NCBI GenBank assembly: GCA_003993805.1
Contig: RSEF01000014.1
Coordinates: forward strand, 868,001-932,000
Reading direction: 5' to 3'
DNA length: 64,000 nt
Source: Himantopus leucocephalus
Lineage: Eukaryota > Chordata > Aves > Charadriiformes > Recurvirostridae
Under the pieces are notes generated by a model that searched no databases, was not told where the DNA came from, and was given only the letters and a program-made list of their open reading frames with translations. Shown here piece by piece: positions 33,734 through 45,400 of this stretch. The translations under genes were made by a program, and so were the position numbers. The number at the start of each line of letters is the position of its first letter. Positions within the stretch are counted from its first letter, which is position 1.

Positions 33734-36700
33734 CAAAAAGAGGAAATATTGTCTAGAGTATTTAGCAAAACAGTCAGGGCTGCTTTAGAACAGCAGCTTG
33801 AATCCGCTGTGATTTGCAGAACCCTAAAACTTGCCCAGTGGAAGGTTGGGCTCCTGCCTAAAACAGGGGTCTTTGCATCACTACCTGCTGGAGATCCCCT
33901 GGAAACAGCCCAGAGAAACTCCTCCCCATCAACCCCAGTCAGTTTGAGCAATCCGCAGCTCCTGATCCTGTTGCTACTGGGGCTGAGGGGATGTGGTGGG
34001 GCCATGGGGAAGGGCTGTCCTAGAGCCAGGAGTTGCTGAAGCTCCTCTGACAGATCATCCCCAGGGCAAATTAGCTAAGGAGTGGTGGAGTAGCATAAGG
34101 CCAAGGAAAAATGGTGCTGGTTCCTCTCTTAGAGGTGCTGTTGCACTACAGCAGATGCAGGCAGAGCAGTGTCTCGGTATGCGGCCCCTGGAGAGGTTTG
34201 GGGTTTAAGAGACAGGGTGCCATTAATCTTCTGTCCGCAATTAGTCATTTTTTTCATTTCCTTTCCAGACATGCAGGATAAACTGTGTTACTGCTTCCAG
34301 CTGCAGCAGTACTTGTCTAACTGCGTGCCACTGGCGTACGTGCATTAGGTCCCTGATGAACACATGGACAGGTCAGCTTTCATGAGGAGCGTGTGAAGGC
34401 CAGGCAGATGGGTCGGGCTAAACTATCCCCTTCCCACCCCATATAGCATGATAGCCCTTGAAATGGAGGAAAAGGCTGTCCCCAAGTGTTACTCTGAAGT
34501 CTGCATGTGTGTATGCCACAGATGACCTCAGGGTTTTCTCACAACTTGGGCTGTCATAACAGATAGACTGAGAGTTTAAGGCATCTCTTGCATCATTGAT
34601 TTGCTTTTCCCTGTTCTCTCCGTTTTACTCACTTAAGGATGCTAGTGCATGAAAAGTCCTCACTCCTGATCCCAGCTGACTGCAGGGGGTCGTGAATTAA
34701 TACTTAAGGTTATTGGGATGGCAACTTAGTTGATTGATGCTTCCACGTGGGAAGGCAGGAAAGCAGTGTCCCTGCAGGCAGCTGGCTCGCCTAAGGCAGG
34801 CTGGGCATGGCAGCAATCTTTATTTCTCTCACATGGCTCAGGCCAGCGCTGCCCTTGGTTTCCCCCCTAGCATCTCACCAAGGATGCATCCGTATCACAC
34901 CGCTGCTGTTTGCGGCAGTATCTGCCAACACCACCACGCTGATCTTGGTACAAATACTTGGTGGAAGAAAAGTCCCGCTCTGGGCAGTCTGTCTGCACCC
35001 ATGGCAGAGGAGGAGGGGATGCTGCTGGACTTGCTTGTGTAGCCTTAAATAACAACCTGTTTATCTGTGCTCTCTGATAGCGTGTTATTTCCTACAGTAA
35101 CGTTGTGTTTCAGAGTAGCCCCGAAACACCTGATTGCCTGAAAAAGAGAAAAACTATAGATTGCAAGTGCTCTGAAGCTATTCTAAACTAAATCTGTTCT
35201 GTGTGACTGTGGAAGATTATTATTGAACATATCTAGAAATGGTACCCGTGGGGCTCCTGTCTTACACCCGCTGAATGTTTCTGGGTTGTCTTGGGACTGG
35301 TTCAGTCCCAAGGGCGCATGTATACAGCTAAAATCTCATTGTACCCGAGATGTCCTCCCTCTCACCCTGTCTTGCAGGATTCTAGTTCCTCAAGACTATC
35401 TGATATAAACTGACTGAAACTTTGAAGTTTGGCAAGGAACCCCCAGATTCACACAAGTTTCCCTGGGAGAAAGCTCTTTGGGGTGGGCGAGAAGAATACT
35501 TGTGTGGGATCAGTCAAAACAGTGTTTTAATTTCTGATCTGCTATCATAAGGCATAGTCCCATGCCAAACTAAAAAAGGATTTTTGCCATAATGCTTTTT
35601 TTCCTCACTCCTTCCACTTCTCCTGCCTTCCCTGTGAAGTTCTGGTAAAGTCACTGGGATCTTGCCAAGTATTAAGCAAGAAAATCGTTTCGTTCTAGGA
35701 TTTTTTTTTTGACAGATCCATCGCTGATCATTCTCTGGAGTCTGTACTGCCTGCTCAACAGCCGGTTCTGCTCAAAGAGTCTACTTGAACTGTTTGTGCA
35801 TACTTGTAAATGATGAATTTAGACAATACCCAAAACAATTGTACGGTCTTGCTGGTTTATATTTGCTTTGCGTAGGCATAAAGGATTATTCCAGGTACAC
35901 AGTATAGGACGTGAACTGTCTTCCTTCAATGTGTAGTTATGCTGCCATCTGAGGTCATGGCAGGGCTGACTTTTCTGCAGAGGGAACAGTTGGGACTTGC
36001 TGGGGTTCAGGGGAGTTTATGCCTTATTGAGTGAGTGACTGAGTCTTCCAGTGCTGCTTTGAGGACTCATTCCGAGCAGCTGTAGCCTGGGGCACTCATG
36101 TTGTTCAGATACATCTCCCAGTGATGGATGCAATAGGTGTCATTGGGACAGAAACATAATTACCCAGCTGAAACGGCCTTCTTTTTCTTGGGGGGGTGTG
36201 TGTGTGCAAACAAGGCTTCTAGGATTCAGAGCCACTGCTTCAGCTCTTGCAGATAGTTGGGTTTTGTGGATATCCCAATGCTGAAAGAATGACATTGGCT
36301 TTAAATGTGGTACCTGTTAGATGTGTTCTTGGGTCCTTATCCCAGCTCCTCAGAAGCATCTGGCTTGCACCAGCTCAGCAGCAGGAGCAACATGGTTTTT
36401 CCTCCCTTCCCCGACTGCTTTGTGTGTGCCCCTCCTGCTGAAGGCATAGCTGCTGTCCCTCTCCCTGGTTGCAGGCTGGTTACCTGTAGACAGCTTGCAG
36501 AATGCAGTGAGCACTTTGCAAGGTCTCCGCAGGCTGTCCTCTGCTCAGGTCGGTCAGAGACACTTTGCAGTGAAGCAGCAAAGAAGCTAGTATTCTCTGT
36601 AACGATAAAAATGCAAAGAAATGAATGTATGTGTGCATATATTTAACAAATAGAATTAAACCCTACTTCTTCCTCTGCTTTCTACTGTTTCTCCTGTCAG

Positions 36701-37030
36701 TCTGTGTGCCACCAGTCCCACTGGAGACCCAATTTCACTAACGCCATGCTGACTGCTTGTTTATACATATTTGTGTAAACGAGGTTGTTTGATCTGGTTG
36801 TTTAAGAGGAAAACATTGAAGTAGCCTCTGCACCGTGGCTCTGTGTCCGTGCACCTAGGCTCTGCTAGAACAAGATAAGCGGAGCAGCCCTTTCAAGCTC
36901 CCCAGCAGAGCTCAGACGGACATCTCAGGGGACTGCTTCACCAGCAGAAGTTTGTAATTGTCCTGCTGAGCCTTGCGTCTTGCATCCAAGCTTGTTTTCT
37001 CTCTACTGACTTGAAGTAAATTGGTTTCTA
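33734..37030. other. Non-coding, no feature seen
   Basis: Over 3 kb of mixed DNA, GC-richer at 33800-34200 and 34730-35040. Overlapping frames on both strands in these parts (up to 113 codons at 36305-36646) have no recognised domain. A short G7 plus (TG)n lies near 36191-36205. Confidence 0.45.
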
Positions 37031-37085
37031 CTCTCTTTCTCTCTTCCCTCTCAGAGAGAAAAAAAGAGAGAGAGGAAAGAAAGGA
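37031..37085. repeat. Pyrimidine/purine switch tract
   Basis: A 22-base pure pyrimidine tract (37031-37052, CT-rich) is followed directly by a 33-base pure purine tract (37053-37085, GA-rich). The two halves are imperfectly complementary, so the strand can fold into a long CT:GA hairpin. Each half could also adopt triplex (H-DNA) structure. Confidence 0.85.
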
Positions 37086-37859
37086 TAAGAGCTAGCTTGG
37101 GAACTGTTGCATATGTGAATGCAATTTTAAAGTAGAGTTTATCTGTTTTTCTTGGAGGCTGCAGTTAGTCTGCATAGCTGCAGCCATGCAGTTTTGCCTT
37201 CTCCTACCAAGCTCGTATGTCAGTGCTCCCAACAGCCTTGTGAGGGTCCAGCTCTGCGTCCTGTCCTGCTACAGCCAAATCCTAATGCAGCACATTGGGA
37301 CAGTATCTCTTGCTTCCTCTGTTACTGCCAAACGCTGCTATCAGCTTGGTTATTGCTCAGCCACGGTGATATTGCTGCTTGATTTATATGGCCTCTATCC
37401 TTCTTGCTCCTCTGCTGCTTGAGTACAGCCGTTATAAAAGCCATCTGCAGCTTGTGCCTTTATTCCTTGGGTTTCTAGGCTGGCAGATGGTATGGACAAA
37501 AAAAGAGCCTTCCTCTGTCTAAATTAAGCAATAACACATCAACTTCCAATCACATTCTTCTTATCACCTCGTGATCGCACTTTCATAAAATACCCGTTTC
37601 CATAGCTAAGCATGATGGATATTTCTCAGCCTTATGGCTTGTGTCTGAAAGGAGTCTCTGTGCCACAAGCCCTAAAAGAATATTTCAAGAAATTACACAC
37701 CTGTCCTTGCCTCCCAGTTTCCAGTTTGCAACAGCCCTGCTCAGCCAGCCATTTGTTGCTACCGAAATAAAACATCGACAAATTCTCGTGTTTGGTGGGG
37801 ACGGGAGCTAGCAACAGCCTGGCTGACGGGCTGGTGGCGGAGCGGGCTGTTCGCCATCT
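37086..37859. other. Non-coding, no feature seen
   Basis: No gene recognised. The end (37820-37870) is CpG-richer (GGCGGAGCGGG, TTCGCC, GCGC) and leads into the AT-rich block that follows. Confidence 0.45.
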
Positions 37860-38440
37860 CCTGCGCTCTCATTTGGTGTGAGTTTGGGTATCATTGTGAT
37901 TCAGAAATCTCATTTTAGAGGTTTTTATCTTGTCACAATAAAAATAAATAATTGGATTCTGTTCAGTTACGGATTTTCTTTTTTCTTTTGACCTGCTGGT
38001 TTATTATCGTTTCCTCATTTGGCCTAATTAAAGTGCTGTGTATAGCAGCTTGTTAGTCTTAACTATGTTCCATGCATCGCCCCGGGTAGTGCATCTTCAC
38101 TGATCGCTTTAGCAGCAAGATTGGCCCTGGGCAAATAATTTGTAGCAAATCACTTGACTGACTGCACATCGCCGCCTTTTTTGGTTTATGAATCGTCTGT
38201 GGCAGATCGTTGTTCTCTCAAGCTTATTTCTTGTAATGATTTCCCAGCTAATTCCTGTGAATAATTTTTGGACTGGGTTTGCTCACCCATGGTTCCTTGT
38301 GACTCGGCATTTGCAGTTCAAGCTGCTCCAAATGGACCTGTAATTTGCAAAAGATGCTTTGGTTTCTTGATTGAATCAGTATAACCAACTTCAACATCAA
38401 TACTTAACAAAATAAATTCCAAATTTTCTTGGGAGTTCTG
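37860..38440. promoter_or_regulatory. Candidate conserved non-coding element
   Basis: An AT-rich, repeat-free block with many homeodomain-type cores: TAATTA at 38025-38030, CAAATAATTTG near 38130, GTAATGATTTCCC near 38235 and AGCTAATTCC near 38248. Isolated CpGs survive (CATCGCCCCGGG, ACATCGCCGCC, AATCGTC, GATCGTTG). The absence of open frames and repeats, with retained CpGs in AT-rich DNA, resembles developmental enhancers conserved among vertebrates. Only the composition and motifs are observed; conservation cannot be tested here. Confidence 0.3.
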
Positions 38441-41400
38441 GATATTTTAGTAAATCTTTCAGCTTTACTAAAGACTTGCTTAGTTGCGTGTGGAAGTTGA
38501 ATAAAAATAATAAAGAAATTAATTACAGAAAATATCTGTTTTACCCATGGCTATTTTGTGTTACAGACTTCTTTGCAGTATTCCCCTGGTTTTAGTTCCC
38601 AGCCTCCCTATTGCCCTATGAAAGGACCTGGTTTTCTGTGACTCAAAGGGACACACCCCACATCCAAACCCTGCGGAACAGAGCTGAGGTTTATGTATTG
38701 ATGTAGCAGAGGAGACCTGTTGCCCAAGCTAAACGCTTCTGTCTTTAATCTGCAGCAAATGCTAAAATTTGCCTGCAAAAGCCAATAGCTCCTTCTTGGT
38801 TTTGCTTGGGTGCGCGTAGGTTTGGAGCAGATGAGTTTTGTGGCTAGTTCCTATGAGCTGATGATGTGCTGGGGGCTCTGTGGTTCAGCACAGTCATGCA
38901 AGGTCACGTCCAATGCTGGGTCACTTCCAGCGCTTGTGTCCCCACACCCTCCTCTGGTGCCTTCATCGGCTCGGGCAGCTCCGTGCCCTCCAGGGGGGAT
39001 GGTGTCTTACTCCCAGAAGGAGGCATTTACTGTGCAGCGGGGGGTTAAGTTACTGCGTAAATGAAAACAAAATGCTTAGTTCCCTCTGCACAACGCTCTA
39101 ATGGGGAGATATGCTGGCTATTTTCTGCTCTTCCCTCAAAAACTGATGTGTTTGTAAATTCTAAGCAAGAACTGACAGGTGACTAATTTATTTTTGTCAG
39201 CTTAGCAACAAAGGCTACCCTTTGCCACCATGTTCATTTGTTATGGCAGTGTGTTGGCTGACATTGAGATTCATTTGGGCTTTTAATATATCTCACTGAT
39301 GCAGCATTGTAGCTATTCAGCTGCATCCCTCTCTCTTTCTTCCAAAACTAATTCATTTCTAATTTCTCCCCATCTTTTACATCTACAGACTTGTGCATCT
39401 ACAGACAGGCATTTACTATTTTCTTAAGGTGGTACTGCTATCCTAAAGCTGCAGTTTTGAGGCTCATCAGATCATTGCTGACTTCAACCTCTTTTTTTTT
39501 TTTTACAGCCCAAAATGCAAGGAGAAATGGGAGAGGATGAGAAGCAATTTGATTTTTTTTTTTCCATTTTTTTCTTTCTTTTCTGGAAGATGCAATGTGC
39601 TATTGCCAAAATTGATCAAGGCTGACATGCCAGCAAACATGTGAATGTTTCTGTTAGCAAGTACTGTCTGAGTTAGTAAATGCCCAGAGTGGTGACACCA
39701 CCAAGCGCTGTGCCGGCCACTCCAGGCTGGTGTGAGCCCAGCCAGCCTGGGCAGCACTGTGCAAAGCAGAGAGCTCAGCGTGGGCAAACCCTGCAGAGCA
39801 TCATCTTCCTCCTGGGGAGACTGGAGCTCCTATTATTGTGGAGGGACATCTAGGAACAGATCCAGCTCTGCTCTGAAAAGTAAAGAGCTGGAAAAGTAAT
39901 GGATGGACATGTTGCATTTCCAATGTAGCCCACTGATTCCATAATATGGGTGAAAATCCTTCTCTTGACCTGCTCGTGCTGTCACCTAACAGTGGGTGCG
40001 ATCCCAGGGTTAGCAGGACTCACCAGGACCAGCCGATGCTCTGCTGGTCACTCTGGGACTGGCTGCAGCATTTGACCAGCAGTAGTGATGCCAGGACAGG
40101 ACAAAGGTGGTGCCCACAAGTCTTCTCACCGCTGTGGGCTGGTAGTGGCCCAGGAACACATTGCGCACCCAGAGCGAGCCACTCTTCTTGTTCATGTTTA
40201 TGTGAAACAATCATTACTCCTCCAGTTGAGCTTTGCTCTGCCGGTGGCTGAAGTGAGCTGTGCTGTCTCTGGTCCAAAGTTTCCAGGCACCCCTTGTGCT
40301 GGGAGAGGGTAACTTGCTGCCCTGCCTCCCGGTGCCTTTGTAGCACCTCACGTGGCCAAAGATCTGTTCATCCTGGGTTTGACAGGATCTCTCATTAGAG
40401 TTTCTTGTCACTGTCTGGCAGGAGCTTATGGTTGTAATACAGAAAAATCCAGGGGACTTGGCAGGCATTGCTTTGTGCTTGTCTGTGTGCTATTTTCAGC
40501 ATGTTAATGTGAATAAGCATAGTAGCAGTTTTGGAGATTATTGGTTGAGATTTTCCTGCACGGCATTCTTCAGTAAAGCAGATATGGAAATGGCTTGGAC
40601 AGTTCTATGTCCTTTTACCTTCATGTGTCAGTTTAAAGCTGCTGGATCTTTTTGTTTATTTTCAGTGAAGTTGCTGGGAACTTCCCCTAAATGTTATCAA
40701 CACTCACATTGAAACATATTTTTATAGCATGTTTCTAGACCCTTTAACTTCAACAAAGCATTGAATAGTTCACGGATGGCGCCATTGCAATTAACTGTCC
40801 TCTGTGCATTCCTCTTAGCTTTCAGATGCAAACCCCGTGTTAACCATACATCATTATTAGACTGACTTCATAGCACTAATTGACACAGAATGAAATTCAG
40901 AGCAGGAAACAGAGAGGCTTTAGCATTCAGTACGAACAGACTGCAAATTAGTGTTACTGCTGTAAAGGTTAACTGAGATTGAAAACTGTTCTCTTACTAC
41001 CATGTAAGCTGAACACTTCCTTTTTGGTGGGGGAAATAGCCATGATTGCATCCCCTCCACTCTTTAGATGCCAAAGAGAAGGAAAGTACCTCACCCTGAG
41101 AAAATCTTGCAGCAATATCTCACCGCTATAAAGTGACTGTGGACATACTAAAGAACATGTGCTGGTTGAATCAGATTAGACCCCTGTCCTACCGATGGGT
41201 TTCCCTTGTTCAATGTGCCTGCTCGGTGCCTACTAAAAAGGTACCAGAGGCTGGATGTGCTAAGTGAGCTATCTTTGGTCATAGTTCAAGTGTGGCAGTC
41301 TTGATGCTGTCTTATTTTATGGAGAACAAACACAATATATGAAAGCTTACCTGACACCAATTTTTATAAGCTTCAAGGGAATAAGTGAGTGCACGTATTA

Positions 41401-41509
41401 CTTTGTCTTCTGTATGCATCCATAGGTCAAAAATTGTCTTCTGAATAGGGTGGAGATACCAGAAGAAGTATCTGGGATTGCATATTAATGTCAGCCTTAG
41501 TCAAAAGTG
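38441..41509. other. Non-coding, no feature seen
   Basis: Contains T-rich runs at 39491-39504 and 39554-39584, and GC-richer DNA at 38870-39040 and 39950-40330 with overlapping short frames on both strands. A further AT-rich block with ATCATTATTAGACTG and GCACTAATTGACAC at 40850-40985 resembles a conserved non-coding element. No gene was recognised. Confidence 0.45.
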
Positions 41510-41600
41510 ATCATCTGAACTTCCTAGGCAGCTGTGAAACTCCTGGCCTGGGAGGTCTTCAAAAACCCTGACTGTTATATGCATGTAGGGAAGGGAACAA
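41510..41600 (+). mobile_element. Possible CR1 3' fragment
   Basis: CTCCTGGCCTGGGAGGTCTT followed by CAAAAACCCTGACTG resembles the CR1 3' segment 'ctccttggaggtcttcaaaaacccgactgg'. Little around it can be aligned by eye, so this may be a short relic or coincidence. Confidence 0.3.
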
Positions 41601-42173
41601 GTAAGTCCCAGCTTAGTGAGCTGAAAGTCTGGGACATCTGAAGGCAAATTGGGGTAGGACTGAATGCCCAAGTGTATATGGGCACAAAGTTTACTTCTAT
41701 TTCTTACTTTTAAGCCACATCTTCTTATGACTGAGAGAAAAAGTTCTGGTGCAAGTCCTGCCTTTCTGAAATTTGTCTAAAGACTCTCTTTTCTCTTTTT
41801 TGGCAACTTTCTTGTGTTGTTTACTGTAAACACTAGAAGTATCTATTAGGCAGTTGAATTCACTGAAAATACTAAATTTTGGTCCAGGATAAACAGGTAC
41901 GGAATGTTTGCTGCTGAAACCAGACCCCAGCAGAATCATCACCTGCATCTATGCAGTTTTTCTCATCTTGTAACATGCCAATCTTTCCCATGATTATAAT
42001 ATTAAAATTCTTTAAAACTAAGTTTAACTCTTAGTAGCAGTTTACAATAGTCCAAAACCATCAGTTAAAGGGTTAGCAATACGTATATCAGCCAATAAAA
42101 GTTACGCTTTGACAAGTTCATTAGAACAAACTCATATATATTAAATACCTTTATTTTACCAGTTACTGCAGGG
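41601..42173. other. Non-coding, no feature seen
   Basis: AT-rich. An 83-codon minus frame at 41697-41948 is Lys/Ser-rich with no domain. Confidence 0.5.
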
Positions 42174-42467
42174 ATGGCTCATCCAAACAAAACACACTGC
42201 CCATGTTTCAGCCACAAGGTGAATTTCCATATGGCACAAGGTGCCATTGCTGATGACATACACACAGAGCCAGTAAAACCTGATAATATATTGCTGATTA
42301 GAATGTATGAAGATGCCGGAGGATGTCCAGCCACACTTTTTTGCTTACAAGGGTGTTCAGACAGAGCCTTAGAAAAGCTGAGTGGACAGTTCACTAATGA
42401 CAATGTACTGTACGAGCTTATGAAAGCAGGGAAGTGCTGTGCAAATGGTTCATTAATTTCACTATAA
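42174..42467 (+). pseudogene. Possible GH38 alpha-mannosidase-like relic
   Basis: A 97-codon open frame follows an acceptor-like TTTTACCAGTTACTGCAG ending at 42171. Its middle, TEPVKPDNILLIRMYEDAGG followed by CPATL, is reminiscent of the C-terminal beta-domain of GH38 alpha-mannosidases, where a 'VK-x-AED ... (L/I)xxRxYEaxGg ... atl' pattern is common. After the stop, a minus-one shift gives INEPYRIEN, loosely like the family's terminal 'kPfEIkT' strand. No catalytic region lies nearby and the N-terminal half (CPCFSHKVNFHMAQGAI) does not fit. If real, it is a lone degraded exon; the enzyme family trims mannose from glycans. The resemblance is by memory and may be chance. Confidence 0.2.
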
Positions 42468-45400
42468 ATGAACCATATAGAATAGAAAACTGACTATTGG
42501 TGACTAGAATAATTTGACTAGGAGAAACGTGCATACAAAAACCCCTTTTCACCTTATGAAAAAGGTATGTGCTTTAGAAAGATCAGCGTAAATGCTACCT
42601 CACCCCATGAACCTTTAGCTGTTCCTTCTCCAGGCTCCTTGCTTATCCATTGGCTGATGTGGTGTCGCAGGAGCCCCTCAGAGGTTTGACCCAGCCTTGG
42701 GAAATGAAGCAAATCTCCTTTGCCCATCTACAAATTACACTACTGCCAAGAGAGGGTCTGAGTCCTGGTGTGATGAGAAGTCCTACTTTGTTACTCTTCT
42801 GCTGAAAGCCAGAGTATGGTCTGAATGCCTTTTGGATTAAATTCCTGATGCTGTCATGATCTTTAGCCACGAGGTTTCTAAGGTATTGAACTCAACACAA
42901 AAGTGGCCAAACTGTGTAACTTTAACTTGATAATAAGATACGTCTTGTTTATAATTTTAAATGAAAAGCTAACTCTCCATCACCTGCAGAAAACATAAGA
43001 AATACGTTGGCTGCTTCTCAGCCCCCTGGGCAGGTGTCATGTCCAAGAATGGACTTAGGTTACGTATTTTTCAGCTCAGAAATGCACGCATAGTAGTGTG
43101 TAACCTCTTCTTCTGTCAGCTAAAAAAGGCAAATAGAGTACGTTGCACTTAAGTTGTCACTTTTGTTTTTCTTCATATGCATGCCATCACACTAATTAAG
43201 TAATTTCTATCTCGGTTTTAAAAATAATTTATAGGCAGATTCTCCTGAGTTAAAGCATCTTTTGTGAAAGATTACAGTGAAAGTGTCTATCTGCACTGTG
43301 ATCAGACAGCTTGACTCTGAACAGCTGAATTTCATCTAATGTGACTTCATGCTATGACTTGCTCACAGTAGTCTGTGGCGTGTGCTGTATCTGTTCAATT
43401 AGCTTATCGGGAGATGTGAAAATAATATAAATGTTCACTACTGAATTTCAAATTGACATATGCTGAATTTCAAAACTGTGAAATAAATGGTTCCCAGGGT
43501 CTGATATTAACCCCAACATTCAGAACATGTTTTAATTCTGAATGAGAATATCTTTTTTCCATTGTCAACATCTCCCTGGTGTGGAAAGCACTGGCCAGGT
43601 CCAACGGTTGTGGGGGATCCTTGTCCTAATGAGTGCCCTAATATCAAGATTTTAATGTGTCTTGCAAATTCAGCTGGACACCTTTCCAAAGGCTAGATCC
43701 TGACCATTCTTCAGCCGTGGAGAAGCTGTAAGGTATGGACAGCCATGAATGTGGCAGGATTTAACCTCGCCCCTCAGAGCAGCCACCTCCATGTGGACTA
43801 CTCAGTGTGGGGCTCTTGCTTTTGAGAAGGGGAAAGGCGCAGCAATCTCTAACCACCATCTTTTGGTGCTACCAAATAAGGCAATAGAACCAAGTGATGG
43901 AAAAACTGAATTTTTAGAAACTCGGAGTATTTAGAAAAGGGTGGAGGCGGGGAAGAGAAGGTACCTCACCTTCCTGGAGGCTTTGGCTTTTTTAGCTGGT
44001 AGTGGGGCTGGCGCTGGGGAAAGGACAAAGGGCTTGCTGTGCCCAACGAGATCAGTAGGGTGTAGATCACTGCCGTGCAGTAGGAGTCTATAGAGCTAAA
44101 CCCAATAACTGAGCAAAGCTGGCTGTTGGGCAGGAAGCAAAAGCAAGACGAAAGGTCCTCTGACAGCAATAACACAGAAGCCGTGCACCGGCGGGGGCTC
44201 GTCGTTCTCCGGAGGGGCGATGCTTGCTGCTGCACTGTGGAGGGGGGCTGCACTGGAGTCCCCCTTTCCCAGCACCCTGGGCCCTTTGCGAGCTCCAGGG
44301 GGGTCCTGAGCTCTTCATTCCAGTGTAATGATATTGAACACGGTACTAGTATTATATAATTATAATGAGCTGCAAGAACAACCTCAGCATTGGCCTGTTT
44401 TCAATGTCTTGCAATGCTTCCCTTTAATGTAATTCCAGGAGGCGCATTTAGAGTTTCTTTCTAGAAATCCAGTGTTTGTGCTGCACTTGTTGCTTCCTCC
44501 CCAGTGTTGTGATTTACAAGGTAGCTGCATGTATAATCATTACTGATAGAAGATTTGTTTTTATGCCGTGTACAAATTCTTTTGCTAAGAACCATGTAGT
44601 AACAAATTCTGTCACTTTGCTTTCCGTGTGGTTAATGCATTTGCCTGCCTTCCCCTCCCCAAAGAGCAGGGAAAGGGGGATTATGCACTTTAACCAGAGT
44701 GTTGGTTTAAAGCTTGTGGAAACGAGAGGGATAGGTGTATCAGATGATAGACACTGGGGCCAATGAGTCTTCCCTGAGTAAATAAAAGGACAAACCAAGT
44801 CCCATAAACCTTATCTTTGTAGCCACTGGGAATAACACATCATTAAGACCCTTGCTACGGACCAAAACCCAATTGTGATGCTCTAGAAACAGCAACAATC
44901 AACCCTGCCCCAGGAAGCCCACCAGACTCTCAGCCCTCACATCAGGCTCCTGAACTTTAGGCTCGGAAAAACACTTAACACCTTTGGCTTTAAAAAAACC
45001 CCACAGAACAAACCCTGAAATGAAAATGCACCTTAGTTCAGGCGCAGCTTTGCACTGAAGGGACATTTTTAACAAAGGGTGAAATCCGTTGTCCTTCAGA
45101 AGATGGTTTTGTTTACCTCAATCAGTGCTAAAATATTCATTAAAGACAGCAGAACTGTTTTGTATTATGCAAAGAAACTTTGTATTAAGTGTTGTCTGTA
45201 TGCGTTCAGGATATGAATGCATAATGTTCTAATACTCAGACACTGCAAATAGTTGTTTTGAAAAAGGATCCAGATGACTCTCTAAAATGTATATTTGATT
45301 AAATAAAGTAAGCTCAGGATTATATCAGCCCCCTGGATAATTTTCATATGAAAGACTGGACAAAATTTCCTCCCAAGGTTTTTCAGGAGGAAAAAAGTGA

